Source: Actinopolymorpha pittospori
Lineage (GTDB): Bacteria > Actinomycetota > Actinomycetes > Propionibacteriales > Actinopolymorphaceae
Reading direction: 5' to 3'
Assembly (NCBI RefSeq): GCF_014873875.1
Contig: NZ_JADBEM010000001.1
Coordinates: 3,472,001 to 3,536,000, forward strand
Length of the DNA stretch: 64,000 nt
Of the stretch, positions 34,855-43,981 are shown piece by piece (position 1 is the stretch's first letter; each line of letters starts with the position of its first letter). The position numbers and the translations under genes were made by a program. Below the pieces are notes generated by a model. That model saw only the letters and a list, made by a program, of their open reading frames with translations. It was not told where the DNA came from and did not search any database.

Positions 34855-35223
34855 TCATTTCTCGGCGGTCGCGATGATGACCTCGGTGCCGTCGGGGTCC
34901 AGCACCCGCGCCATTCGTTCGCCCCATGGTTGGTCGGCGGGTTCCTCGACGACCGACACGCCCGCGGCGCGCAGCCGCTTGACCTCCTCGTCGCAGTCGT
35001 CGACGTAGAACCAGAGCGAGACACGCTGCCCGCTCGTGCCCGGCACCGTGTCGGGGGACAGGCCGATGCCGATGTGCATGCTGCCGATCGTGAGTCCGAC
35101 GTACCCCGGCGGTCCCTGCTCGGGGTACTGGAAGGACACCTCGCCGCCGAGCAGGTCACGGTAGAAGCCGAGGGAGCGGGCGATGTCGGGAGTGGACAGG
35201 ATCGGGAAGCCGGACTGGAACAT
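34855..35223 (-). CDS. VOC (glyoxalase/bleomycin-resistance) family protein
   Basis: A 122-aa single VOC domain: FPILSTPDIARSLGFYRDLLG, MHIGIGLSPDTVPG, VSLWFYVDDCDEEVKRLRAAG and VLDPDGTEVIIATAEK. Paired beta-alpha-beta-beta-beta units bind a metal or ligand. The role cannot be told from sequence (dioxygenase, isomerase or drug binding). The ATG at 35223 follows AAAGGA. Confidence 0.85.
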   Translation of the reverse strand: MFQSGFPILSTPDIARSLGFYRDLLGGEVSFQYPEQGPPGYVGLTIGSMHIGIGLSPDTVPGTSGQRVSLWFYVDDCDEEVKRLRAAGVSVVEEPADQPWGERMARVLDPDGTEVIIATAEK

Positions 35224-35358
35224 GGTGCGGGTCCTTTCTCCGGGAGTGACACACCTCGTTCTTCGTACCCGATTGGGTTTCGCCGGACGCACGCTTCTCC
35301 GGTTCGCCAAGCCCCGGCAAGCCAAGCCAACCAGGCCGGACGGGTCGGGTCCCGGCGA

Positions 35359-36375
35359 TCAGCGGAGCGCCTCGCCGCGCTGGGCGAGGTTGCGGGCGAT
35401 CTGCGCGTCGATCGGCTCCACTCCGATCGAGCGGACCATCGCCTCGACACTCGTCGTCGGGTCGTTGGACCAGAACAACCCGATGTCCTCGCGGTCGTCG
35501 TAGTGGAAGCCGACTCGCTCGCCGTACTTCTCCCGCAGGGCGGCGCCGTCGCGCAGCGTGGGTGACCAGCCCAGCAGGACGTGGCTGAGGTCGAGTTCGT
35601 GGACGAGGACCTCACCGTGCTGCTCGATGCGTGCCGCCACCAGGCCGGTCGGCTCGTAGACGGTCGCGTTGTCGCGGGGCGTGCTGGAGACGACGAAGTA
35701 GCGGTGCCGAGCCGCGTGCGCCGCGGTGCGGATCGTGGCCGGCGACGCGCTCGAGAAGGCGACGATCTCCGCGCCCCGCGCGGCCAGCGCGGCCCAGCCG
35801 TCGTCGTAGACGACGTCCCAGCAGATCTGGATGCCGAGCCGGCCGAAGTCACAGTCGAAGACGGGATACTCGGCGCCCGGGCGCACCCCGCCCTCCAGCG
35901 TCGAGCCGGCGCCGACCCCGACGGGATGCGCCTTGCGGTAGGTGCCGACCAGCGCACCTCGCCGGTCGAGGAGCAGGGCGGCGTTGGAGTAGACCGAGCC
36001 GGACGGCGTGGCCTCGACGAGGTCGAGGGGGACCACGAGGTAGCTGCGGTACCGCCGGGCCAGGTCGCGGAACACGTCGAGGACGGGATCGTCGGCGGCG
36101 ATGGAGCGGTCCTTGGCGAGTTCCGCGTTCGGGGTGAGGACGGCTTCGGGCAGGACGACGAGGTCCAGTCCGCGGTCGGGCCGACGCCGTGCCGCCCGGG
36201 CGGCCAACTCCTCGACCAGGGCCGCGAGCTCACCCGCTCGTGCGCGCAAGCCCGGATAGTCGCCGCCCGCTCCGAAGATCACGGTGCCGACGACGACCTT
36301 GCGGGGCGGTGCGTCCGGTCCTCGTCGCGGGACGGTGGGGACCGGGCTTTCAACGTCCTCGAGTTCGTACGGCAT
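35359..36375 (-). CDS. Carbon-nitrogen hydrolase (nitrilase superfamily)
   Basis: A 338-aa hydrolase with the Glu-Lys-Cys triad: LDLVVLPEAVLTPN, LVGTYRKAHPVGVG and LGIQICWDVVYDDGW. Residues 1-25 are a variable extension, and the tail after about residue 270 is longer than in plain amidases. It hydrolyses an amide or nitrile; substrate not predictable. Divergent from the heparinase-like gene 174 bp away, which may share its regulation. Confidence 0.87.
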   Translation of the reverse strand: MPYELEDVESPVPTVPRRGPDAPPRKVVVGTVIFGAGGDYPGLRARAGELAALVEELAARAARRRPDRGLDLVVLPEAVLTPNAELAKDRSIAADDPVLDVFRDLARRYRSYLVVPLDLVEATPSGSVYSNAALLLDRRGALVGTYRKAHPVGVGAGSTLEGGVRPGAEYPVFDCDFGRLGIQICWDVVYDDGWAALAARGAEIVAFSSASPATIRTAAHAARHRYFVVSSTPRDNATVYEPTGLVAARIEQHGEVLVHELDLSHVLLGWSPTLRDGAALREKYGERVGFHYDDREDIGLFWSNDPTTSVEAMVRSIGVEPIDAQIARNLAQRGEALR

Positions 36376-36549
36376 GCGCTGTCGCGCTCCCTTCGGCTAC
36401 CCGTTGGCGGTCGTGACGCCGGTCGAATGCCGGCGCGATGCGGGTCGGGACGGCGCGTTCCGGCACTGGACGGCACGCGTCCAGGTCGGCATCGTCGTCC
36501 CAGCGGACCGAGCCGAACCACCACTCACCCGACTCCAGGAGGATTCTCC

Positions 36550-38490
36550 GTGCAGCCGTCGAGCCCGACATCCCCGCTCCCGCATCCGCCGAGCAGCACC
36601 CCGCCGGAGTCCCTGGCGGCGTTTCGTGACCCGGACCTGCTCGCGCGTGTCCTGCCCGGACCGGGCCGCTGGCGTCCTGTGCCCGACGTGTCCGACCGCG
36701 GCTTCTGGGACTCCGTCGACGAGGCGACCAGGCAGGACGTCCTGCGGCGTGCGGAGGAGCTTTCGGCCAGGCCATGGCCGGTACTGACGGCGAGTCTGTG
36801 GCGCGACTTCATCGAGACCGGGACCCGGATCCGGTACGAGGACGAGTACTTCGGCCGGCGTCGGCGTACGGTCGCCTCGGTTCTCGCCGCGCTCCTGACC
36901 GACGACGCGCGCTGGCACGACGACGTGCTCGACGGTGTCTGGCTGATGCTGGAGGAGACCACCTGGTGCGTACCCGCGCACGACTTCTCCGCCCGGGAGG
37001 AGGGCGTCCGGTTGCCGGACCCGGCACGGCCAAGTCTGGACCTGTTCGCGGCCGAGACCGGCGCCCTGCTCGCCTGGACGGTGGCCGTCCTCGGTGAGCG
37101 GCTCGACGCCAGGTCGCCGCTCGTGACCCGGCGGGTCGTCGAGGAGGTACGCGAGCGGATCCTGGTCCCGCAACGCACGGACGACAGCTGGGTGTGGTTC
37201 GGCCGCACCAGGCGTCCGGTCAACAACTGGAACCCGTGGATCAACTCCAACGTCCTGGCCTGTTCGCTGCTGCTCGACGAGAGCGCGGAGGACATCGTGA
37301 CGACCGTGAGTCGCGCGGTCGAAGGGCTCGACGTCTTCGTGTCGGGCTATCCCGAGGACGGCGGCTGCGACGAGGGCCAGATGTACTGGTGGCGGGCCGG
37401 AGCCTCGTTGTCGGAATGCCTGGCGCAGTTGTACGACGCGACCGGAGGGGTGCTCGACGGGTTCGCGATCCCGAAGATCGCGGCGATCGTGCACTACCCG
37501 CACCGGGTGCACATCGCCGACGGCTGGTACGTCAACGTGGGCGACGGGCCGGCGCGGATCGAGTCGGCGGACACGGCCGAGCCGCACGTGCTGTACCACT
37601 TCGGACGCCGTACGGGTGACGCCGAGGCGTGCGCCCACGCCCGCTTCATGCGGGGCGGCGGGCCGGTCACGACGCCGCGGCTCTCCCTGGGCCGGTCGCT
37701 GTTCGCGCTCGCCGACCAAGACTGGCGGGACGCGCCGTCGACGCCGGCGCCGCTGGTCGGCCAGGCCTGGTGGCCCGACACCCAGCTGCTGACCGCCCGC
37801 GAACAGGCGGGCCGGGTCGAGGGACTGTTCGTCTCGGTGAAGGGCGGCCACAACGGCGAGAGCCACAACCACAACGACATCGGCACCGTCCTGGTCGCGG
37901 TGGACGGGCATCCCGCGCTGGTCGACGCGGGTGTCGCGCAGTACACCCGGCAACACTTCGGGCCGCGGCGCTACGAGATCTGGACGATGCGCAGCGACTA
38001 CCACAACCTGCCGAACGTCGACGGTCACGAACAGCTGCCGGGGACGGAGTTCGCCGCGCGGGACGTCACCGCGAAGCTCGGCGAGGAGCGGGCCGAGGTG
38101 CGGCTGGACATCGCCGGCGCCTATCCCGAGGATGCCGGCCTGCTGCACTGGTGGCGTGAGGTCGCGCTGGACCGCGGCGACGCCGCCCGGATCAGCTGGC
38201 GGGACGAGTGGGAACTCGACCACGACCCGCACGCGATCACCCTCCACCTGATCGTCGCCGCCGAGCCCGACTGTCAGAGCGCGGGCAGCATCCTGGTGCC
38301 GACCCCGGCGCGGTCCCTCGTGATCGATCACCGCGGCTTCGAGCCGCCGGTCGTCGAGCGGATCGACCTGGACGACCGGCGGCTGCGCGGCGCGTGGGGC
38401 GAGGCGTTGTGGCGGATCACCATGACCGCGGCCGTTCCGTCCCGGCGGGGCTCCTGGGAGCTCGACCTGTACGCGGGCGCGGCGGAGTAG
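36550..38490 (+). CDS. Heparinase II/III-like polysaccharide lyase
   Basis: A 646-aa protein. Residues about 30-330 form an alpha/alpha toroid (NNWNPWINSNVLACSLLLD, YPEDGGCDEGQMYWWRAGAS). The C-terminal half is a beta-sandwich containing VSVKGGHNGESHNHNDIGTV, the metal/substrate motif of heparinase II/III family proteins. No signal peptide, so it acts on imported oligo-uronides. The GTG at 36550 is fixed by AGGAGG eight bases upstream, although the frame is open far further 5'. Confidence 0.87.
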   Translation: MQPSSPTSPLPHPPSSTPPESLAAFRDPDLLARVLPGPGRWRPVPDVSDRGFWDSVDEATRQDVLRRAEELSARPWPVLTASLWRDFIETGTRIRYEDEYFGRRRRTVASVLAALLTDDARWHDDVLDGVWLMLEETTWCVPAHDFSAREEGVRLPDPARPSLDLFAAETGALLAWTVAVLGERLDARSPLVTRRVVEEVRERILVPQRTDDSWVWFGRTRRPVNNWNPWINSNVLACSLLLDESAEDIVTTVSRAVEGLDVFVSGYPEDGGCDEGQMYWWRAGASLSECLAQLYDATGGVLDGFAIPKIAAIVHYPHRVHIADGWYVNVGDGPARIESADTAEPHVLYHFGRRTGDAEACAHARFMRGGGPVTTPRLSLGRSLFALADQDWRDAPSTPAPLVGQAWWPDTQLLTAREQAGRVEGLFVSVKGGHNGESHNHNDIGTVLVAVDGHPALVDAGVAQYTRQHFGPRRYEIWTMRSDYHNLPNVDGHEQLPGTEFAARDVTAKLGEERAEVRLDIAGAYPEDAGLLHWWREVALDRGDAARISWRDEWELDHDPHAITLHLIVAAEPDCQSAGSILVPTPARSLVIDHRGFEPPVVERIDLDDRRLRGAWGEALWRITMTAAVPSRRGSWELDLYAGAAE

Positions 38491-38532
38491 TGACTGGTGG
38501 GGAGCGCCACCGGGTCGAGTCCTCAGGTGACC

Positions 38533-38841
38533 TCAGGCGACTCGCGAGGTGAGGCCGCGTCGCGTCGACGAGCGGCTGGACTCGGTGGTGCCTCCCCACA
38601 CGCCGTAGGGCTCGGGGAAGCCCATGGCGTGGTTGCGGCACTGGGTGCGGACGAGGCATCGTCCGCAGATGGCGAGCGCGCGCTCCTCCCGCGCTATGCG
38701 CGCTGGGGGCTTCTCACCATCGGGGCCGTAGAAGAGTTCGGAAGGGCCGTTGGCGCAGGCCGCCTTCTCGTGCCAGTCCCAGGTCATTCCGGTGACGCCT
38801 AGGTTGCGCCCACCGGGTACGGCTGCGCGCCGCTTGGACAT
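38533..38841 (-). CDS. WhiB-family iron-sulfur transcription factor
   Basis: A 102-aa Wbl protein. Four cluster-ligating Cys are in KAACANGP and ICGRCLVRTQC (C-x2-C plus C), the beta-turn GVWGGTTES precedes the basic tail STRRGLTSR. It binds a 4Fe-4S cluster and sigma-A region 4 to tune transcription during development or stress. The ATG at 38841 has AGAGG seven bases upstream. Convergent with the heparinase gene. Confidence 0.92.
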   Translation of the reverse strand: MSKRRAAVPGGRNLGVTGMTWDWHEKAACANGPSELFYGPDGEKPPARIAREERALAICGRCLVRTQCRNHAMGFPEPYGVWGGTTESSRSSTRRGLTSRVA

Positions 38842-39174
38842 GGTGAACCTCTTCCCTCCACCGTGGGCTCGACGTCGCGGGTCCACGGCTGGATGACAGG
38901 TGGTTTGGACACAGACGCGGCCCCGTCCTCCGCGCGTGGGCGTGGTCGGCGTGGCGTCGCCGGGCAACGACGTTCACGACTCCCACCGATTCCCAGGACC
39001 GTCCGCCCCGTGCCGGGCGGTCAGAGGGATCGTTCAGGCGGATGGCCTGGCGCGAGGCACTCCGGCGCTTCGGGGGCGACTGGATCCGGGAGCATCCAAA
39101 ATCTGAGATCGATTCTTACGTTCTGCTCGTAGGCGATTCCTCTCCGTGTGCCTGCGCTGCCGCATCTTCCTGAG
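38842..39174. other. Intergenic region upstream of whiB-type gene, 333 bp
   Basis: No coding features. The part nearest the operators (about 39090-39174) is less GC-rich and probably holds the whiB promoter on the minus strand, though no clean hexamers were found. Confidence 0.45.
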
Positions 39175-39217
39175 GCTTACAAAGTAAGCCGGCTACTTAA
39201 CAGCCTTACGTTGTAAG
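39175..39217. promoter_or_regulatory. Two TetR-type operators upstream of tetR gene
   Basis: GCTTACAAAGTAAGC (39175-39189) and CTTACGTTGTAAG (39205-39217) are two palindromes of the form CTTAC-N3-GTAAG, centres 29 bp apart. They lie 110 bp before the TetR start and between it and the divergent whiB gene. Confidence 0.7.
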
Positions 39218-39327
39218 CACGCGATGCGCAAGCCCCGATTTCGCGACTGAGGTGATACCCAGGGTGCAGAGCCCATGGCTCGAGAGGCCGCCCCAGGGCA
39301 GCGGCCTCGTCGGAGAGGGAGCGCACC

Positions 39328-40089
39328 ATGAGTGAGTCCGGCCCGCCGGACGCCACCGGCGGTCGCGGCGAAACGTCCAGGTCCGGGGACCAGGGCACGC
39401 CAGGCCGCGGCACGCTGAGCAGGGAGACGATCGTCGTCGCGGCGATCGACTTCGTGGACCGCTACGGGTTGCCGATCCTGACCATGCGACGGCTGGGTGA
39501 GTACCTCGGCGTGGAGGCCATGTCGTTGTACCGCTACGTCAACGGCCGGGAGGACCTGCTCGAGGGGATCGTGCGCAGGATGGTCGACGACCTCCATGTC
39601 GACGCCAGGCGGCGCGAACTCCTGGCGGGGAACGGCTGGCAGGCGTACCTGCAGTGGCTCGCCCATGCCGTACGCCGCCTCGCCCGCCAGCACCCGCAGC
39701 TGTTTCCGCTGATCGCCACCCGACACCCCGCCGCACCCTGGCTGCGGCCACCGCTGCGCAGCCTCGAGGTCGTCGAGGACTTCCTCGCGACCCTCACCGA
39801 TCGCGGCTTCAGCGTGGAGAACGCCGTGACGGCCTACCGGACCTTCACGAGTTACCTGCTCGGCTATCTGCTGCTCGAGGTCGCCACCCTGAGCGGTCGC
39901 GCCCTGACCACGGAGGAGCCCATCAACGAAGGCGGCGCCGACGTTCCGAACACCCAGGAGGTGTCGCTCGACGGCTTCCCGCACATCCAGCGGATGGAAC
40001 CGCTGCTCTCCCAGGACCACACCGACGCCGAGTTCGAGCAGTCCCTGGAGGATCTGCTGGACCGGCTCGACCGGTTGGTCTCGCGCTAG
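39328..40089 (+). CDS. TetR-family regulator (TetR C-terminal type)
   Basis: A 253-aa repressor. The HTH spans about residues 30-80 (SRETIVVAAIDFVDRYG, MRRLGEYLGVEAMSLYRYVNGREDLLEGI). The C-terminal TetR_C-type domain includes FTSYLLGYLLLEVATLSG, then a Glu/Asp-rich tail. Two palindromes upstream suggest autoregulation. No obvious target enzyme is divergent except the whiB-type gene, so its regulon may lie elsewhere. Confidence 0.9.
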   Translation: MSESGPPDATGGRGETSRSGDQGTPGRGTLSRETIVVAAIDFVDRYGLPILTMRRLGEYLGVEAMSLYRYVNGREDLLEGIVRRMVDDLHVDARRRELLAGNGWQAYLQWLAHAVRRLARQHPQLFPLIATRHPAAPWLRPPLRSLEVVEDFLATLTDRGFSVENAVTAYRTFTSYLLGYLLLEVATLSGRALTTEEPINEGGADVPNTQEVSLDGFPHIQRMEPLLSQDHTDAEFEQSLEDLLDRLDRLVSR

Positions 40090-40182
40090 CGCTCGGCGCG
40101 CTCCTCAGGGCGCGGCATCGGCGTACTCCCTCGGTCTTCCAGCGGCGATTCCTTGGATTCGTCGATCCGCTCCCGCATGGGC

Positions 40183-40214
40183 GATGAGTTTGCGGGCATC
40201 CGGCGGTCCAAGGA
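40183..40214 (+). promoter_or_regulatory. ECF-type promoter-like motif, copy 1
   Basis: This 32-mer, GATGAGTTTGCGGGCATCCG followed by GCGGTCCAAGGA, matches a second copy at 41820-41851 in 29 of 32 positions. Both end 27-28 nt before a start codon. GATGAG and CGGTCC are about 15 nt apart, as -35/-10 elements of an ECF sigma factor would be. Confidence 0.55.
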
Positions 40215-40242
40215 CCAGGAGTTCGACCGAGAGGGACACGCC

Positions 40243-40851
40243 ATGACCACGATGCACGATTTCGGCCCGCCGGCCCAGGAGTTGACGCGGCTCGCGGCCG
40301 GAGTGAAGGACGACCAGCTCTCCGCGCCCACGCCGTGCGCGATCTACACCGTCGCGGACCTCCTCGACCACCTGATGGGTCTGAGCCTGGCGTTCACCTG
40401 GGCGGCCACCAAGGCGACCGAGCCGCTGCGGGCGCAGACGGGTGACCTCGCGCAGGCCGAGCCCGGACTCGGGTCGGCGGCCAACCTCGATCCGGAGTGG
40501 CGGAAGCTGCTGCCGGTCCGCCTCGGCGAACTCGTGGAGGCCTGGCGTGACCCCGCGGCGTGGGAGGGGACCACCGAGGCCGGCGGGCTCACCCTGCCCG
40601 GCGAGGTCGCTGCCATGGTCGCGATGGACGAGCTGGTCCTGCACGGCTGGGACCTCGCCCGCGCGACGGGTCAGCCGTTCCACTGCGACCCGGGCAGCAC
40701 CGAGGTGTGCTTCCAGTTCACGACGATGTCGGCCGCGCCAGGAGCTGACCGGGAGGGATTGTTCGGCCCCATCGTCGAGGTCGCCCCCGACGCACCCCTG
40801 CTGGACCGCGCGCTCGGTCTCAGCGGGCGGGACCCGGCCTGGACGCCGTAG
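40243..40851 (+). CDS. TIGR03086-family metal-binding protein (mycothiol-isomerase/DinB fold)
   Basis: A 202-aa protein: FGPPAQELTRLAAGVKDDQL, APTPCAIYTVADLLDHLMGL (metal His), and MVAMDELVLHGWDLARATGQ (second His motif). This is the TIGR03086/MDMPI layout of an N-terminal four-helix DinB-like bundle, typically found in mycothiol-producing actinobacteria. Reaction unknown. The ATG at 40243 follows GAGAGGGA. Its 3' end overlaps the convergent AAC(3)-type gene by 32 bp. Confidence 0.85.
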   Translation: MTTMHDFGPPAQELTRLAAGVKDDQLSAPTPCAIYTVADLLDHLMGLSLAFTWAATKATEPLRAQTGDLAQAEPGLGSAANLDPEWRKLLPVRLGELVEAWRDPAAWEGTTEAGGLTLPGEVAAMVAMDELVLHGWDLARATGQPFHCDPGSTEVCFQFTTMSAAPGADREGLFGPIVEVAPDAPLLDRALGLSGRDPAWTP

Positions 40852-41713
40852 CGTCCTCCCGAGAGCGCGCGGGATCCGCGAGCAGGCCCAGCCGTTGCTG
40901 GAGCGCGGCGCCGCACCGGCACGCCGGGTCGCCGCACAGCAGCGCGGCCGGGTCGGCCAGGATGCGGCGTCGCACGGCGGCGAGCACCGTCCGGATCGCG
41001 ACCCGCAGCGCCCGACACTCGCCGATCAGCACCGACCGGGTCGCCCCCGCCAGGTCCGGTGCGATGTCGTCGAAGCGGTGGCTCTCGCCCGGGATGTTCG
41101 GCAGCTCCATCCAGACGCCCGGCGCCGCCTTGGCGTACCGATGGAAGCGCGACCGGTCCAGCTGCTGCTCGGCGAGGTGGATCGCGGTGTCGGAGGTGTG
41201 GGTGACGCCGAGCAACAGTACGTCGCCGTCGAGGTCGGCGAGCGCCTCGAACGGGCCGAGCGGCCAGTCCGGTCGCTGTGCCTCGACCAGGTGCCGGGCG
41301 TGCGTGCCGACGGCGAGGTAGGACAGGAGCGGGTGCGCGCCGCGCTCGTGCGGGAAGCGTTGCCGCATGGTCTCCGCGATCTGGCCGAGCTCCCGGTCGA
41401 CCGGGAGGTCGGGAGCGAACGGCGTGGCGTTGGCCAGCGCGTCGTCGAACTCCGCCCACGTCGTCGCGCCGACGTACGCGTTGTGCGGGCGGGGCAGCCC
41501 GGGCGGTCCGGGCACCCCGGTCGCGTCCCACGTACCCGCGGGCACCAGCACCGTGCCGCAGACCTCGACGAGTGCCCGGCAGACCGCCTCGGCACCGCCC
41601 TCGACCCGGCCGAAGGACCGGAGGGAGGCGTGCACGACCACACTCGAGGAACTCGAGAGTCCCAGCGCGCGCAACCCGTCCACGACGGCGCGCTCGGTCA
41701 CGGATGCGACCAC
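40820..41713 (-). CDS. AAC(3)-family antibiotic N-acetyltransferase
   Basis: A 297-aa acetyl-CoA-dependent enzyme of the aminoglycoside 3-N-acetyltransferase family. Motifs are VVHASLRSFGRVEGGAEAV, VLVPAGTWD, FPHERGAHPLLSYLAVG and VLLLGVTHTSDTAIHLAE. The C-terminal tail CGDPACRCGAALQQ carries a Cys cluster (C-x4-C-x-C) not expected in the core family. GTG start at 41713 just after AGGAGG. Whether it acts on aminoglycosides is untested. Confidence 0.85.
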   Translation of the reverse strand: MVASVTERAVVDGLRALGLSSSSSVVVHASLRSFGRVEGGAEAVCRALVEVCGTVLVPAGTWDATGVPGPPGLPRPHNAYVGATTWAEFDDALANATPFAPDLPVDRELGQIAETMRQRFPHERGAHPLLSYLAVGTHARHLVEAQRPDWPLGPFEALADLDGDVLLLGVTHTSDTAIHLAEQQLDRSRFHRYAKAAPGVWMELPNIPGESHRFDDIAPDLAGATRSVLIGECRALRVAIRTVLAAVRRRILADPAALLCGDPACRCGAALQQRLGLLADPARSREDATASRPGPAR

Positions 41714-41819
41714 GACACCTCCTGTGCCCGACTCCGGCTGCCCGAGGTGATCAGACCAGGCTGCGGCCGCCCGGTCCAGTGGTTTCCGGTCCAGTGATTT
41801 CCCGGTCCGGGCGTACCGC

Positions 41820-41851
41820 GATGAGTTTCGGGGCATCCGTCGGTCCAAGGA
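41820..41851 (+). promoter_or_regulatory. ECF-type promoter-like motif, copy 2
   Basis: GATGAGTTTCGGGGCATCCG followed by TCGGTCCAAGGA is a near-identical copy of the motif at 40183-40214 and sits 27 nt before the ATG of an alpha/beta hydrolase. Outside the 32-mer the two upstream regions differ. Confidence 0.55.
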
Positions 41852-41878
41852 TCGAGAAACCGACCACAGGGAGTACCC

Positions 41879-42688
41879 ATGACGAGCAAGTCCCAGGACC
41901 TGGCTCCCGCGGCGGGAGCGTACGCGCCGGTGAACGGCCTGGAGATGTACTACGAGGTGCACGGCACGGGACGGCCCCTGGTCCTCCTGCACGGCGGCCT
42001 GCTCACCATCGACTCGAACTTCGGGCCGATGCTGCCGGCGTTCGCGACGTCCCGCCAGGTGGTCGCGGTCGAACTGCAAGGGCACGGCCGCACCGCCGAC
42101 ATCGACCGGGAGTTCACCCTCGAACATCTCGCCGACGACGTGGCCGGGCTCCTCGACCACCTCGGCATCGCGCGGGCCGACCTGTTCGGCTTCAGCCTGG
42201 GCGGGCTCGTGTCGACGGAGTTCGCGATCCGCCATCCGCAGCGGGTCGACCGGATGGTGCTCGGGTCGTCGCACGTCCGCCAGGACGGCTATCACGAAGA
42301 GATCCGTGACCCGGAGTCTCACCCGGGTTCGACCCGGATGCCGACCTCGGCGGACTTCGCGGAGATGAAGGCCGCCTACGAGGAGGTCGCTCCCGACCCC
42401 GACCACTTCGAGGCGTTCGCGGCCCGGCTCTCCGCAATGGTGTCGGCGTTTCGGGGCTGGCCGGAGGATGCCGTACGCGCCATCACCGCGCCGACGCTGA
42501 TCATCGTCGGTGACAACGACTTCACCCGGCTCGAACACGCCGTGGAGATGACGCATCTCCTGCCCGGCGCCCGACTCGCGGTCCTTCCGGACACGACCCA
42601 CATGGCCATGATGCGGCGTACGGAGCACGTCGTTCCGATGGTCGAGACCTTCCTCGGGCAGGCGCGGCCGGAGGGCTCGGCACCGTAG
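41879..42688 (+). CDS. Alpha/beta hydrolase
   Basis: A 269-aa hydrolase: LVLLHGGLLTIDSNF (oxyanion region), nucleophile Ser in DLFGFSLGGLVSTEFA, Asp in IIVGDNDF and His in LPDTTHMAMMRR. A generic serine hydrolase of the 3-oxoadipate enol-lactonase/haloperoxidase-like branch; substrate unknown. GGGAG precedes the ATG. It shares an unusual upstream motif with the TIGR03086 gene. Confidence 0.87.
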   Translation: MTSKSQDLAPAAGAYAPVNGLEMYYEVHGTGRPLVLLHGGLLTIDSNFGPMLPAFATSRQVVAVELQGHGRTADIDREFTLEHLADDVAGLLDHLGIARADLFGFSLGGLVSTEFAIRHPQRVDRMVLGSSHVRQDGYHEEIRDPESHPGSTRMPTSADFAEMKAAYEEVAPDPDHFEAFAARLSAMVSAFRGWPEDAVRAITAPTLIIVGDNDFTRLEHAVEMTHLLPGARLAVLPDTTHMAMMRRTEHVVPMVETFLGQARPEGSAP

Positions 42689-42724
42689 GCTTCGTCGTCA
42701 CGAGCGCGCGGACGGGGGCCATCG

Positions 42725-43981
42725 GTGGCGGGGCTGGGGCGAAACTTCCAGACACTGCTGTCGGCGACCGTCATCTCCAACCTGGGTGACGGCATCGCGG
42801 CCGCGGCGGCGCCCCTGCTCGTGGCCTCGCGCACCGACGATCCCGTCCTCGTCGGGCTCGCCGTCTTCGCCCAGCAGCTCCCGTGGCTGCTCTTCTCGTT
42901 GGTCAGTGGCGTGTACGTCGACCGCCTCGACCGGCAGCGGTTGATCGTCGTGGTCAACGTGGTCCGGGGACTCGTCATCGCGGCCCTCGCGGTCGCCGTG
43001 TGGCAGGGCGCGGCGACGCTGCTCGTGATCTACGCCGCCGGTTTCCTGGCCGGCACCTGCGAGACGCTCGGCGACAACGCGTCGGCGGCGATGGTGCCCG
43101 CCATCGTCTCCTCCGCCGACCTGCCCCGGGCGAACGCCCGGCTGCAGGCCGCGTTCTACCTCGTCAACAGGTTCGCCGCACCGCCGCTCGGCGCCGCGCT
43201 GTTCGTGGTCGCGATGGCGTTGCCGTTCGGCGTCAACGCCGCGACCTTCGTGCTGGCCGCGGTGCTCATCGCGACGATGCGCAAGGTCGGCGCCGACCGA
43301 CCTGTGTCGCCTGGCCAGCCGGTGCCCTCGGACGTGCCCCGCCGCTCGGTCCGAGCCGACATCGTCGACGGTGTGCGCTGGCTGTGGCACGAGCCGGTGA
43401 TCCGGATGCTCGCCGTCGCCCTGTGCCTGATGAACGTCACCCTGACGGCCGGATTCTCGATCCTCGTCCTCTACAGCCGGGACCGGCTCGGCCTGAGCGA
43501 GGTCGGGTACGGCGTCCTCATCACCATGAGCGCGGTCGGCGGCCTGCTCGGCACGGCCGTCGCGCCGCGGCTGCAGGGCCGGTTCGACGGCTCGGTGCTG
43601 CTGCGGGTCGGTCTCGTCGTCGAGACCCTGACCCACGTCGGGCTCGCCCTGTCCACCACCGTCTGGCTCGCCGCGCCGGTGCTGGTGGCGTTCGGTGTGC
43701 ACGCCTCGGTCTGGAACGGCGTCACCGTCACGATCCGCCAGCGCGCCGTACCCGACGAGCTGCGCGGACGGGTGCAGAGCGTCGCCATGATGTTCTCCAT
43801 CGGCGGCCACGCCCTCGGTGCGCTGATCGGCGGACCGATCGCGTCCCGGCTCGGCCTGGCCGGGCCCTTCTGGGTGTCGGCGGTCGTGATGGCGGGGCTC
43901 ACCGCGATCGCCTGGCGTCCGTTCGGCCGGAGGTTGGTGACCGCCTCGCCGGCGACGACGCGGATCAGGCCCGCTCGATGA
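42725..43981 (+). CDS. MFS transporter
   Basis: A 418-aa integral membrane protein with about 12 hydrophobic segments. It shows SNLGDGIAAAAAPLL at the start, the loop 2-3 motif GVYVDRLDRQRL and a central cytoplasmic loop with charged residues (about 190-215). RAVPDELRGRVQS is the loop motif of MFS_3-type exporters (EntS-like). Probably drug or metabolite efflux. GTG start. Its last 17 bp overlap the convergent DinB gene. Confidence 0.87.
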   Translation: MAGLGRNFQTLLSATVISNLGDGIAAAAAPLLVASRTDDPVLVGLAVFAQQLPWLLFSLVSGVYVDRLDRQRLIVVVNVVRGLVIAALAVAVWQGAATLLVIYAAGFLAGTCETLGDNASAAMVPAIVSSADLPRANARLQAAFYLVNRFAAPPLGAALFVVAMALPFGVNAATFVLAAVLIATMRKVGADRPVSPGQPVPSDVPRRSVRADIVDGVRWLWHEPVIRMLAVALCLMNVTLTAGFSILVLYSRDRLGLSEVGYGVLITMSAVGGLLGTAVAPRLQGRFDGSVLLRVGLVVETLTHVGLALSTTVWLAAPVLVAFGVHASVWNGVTVTIRQRAVPDELRGRVQSVAMMFSIGGHALGALIGGPIASRLGLAGPFWVSAVVMAGLTAIAWRPFGRRLVTASPATTRIRPAR

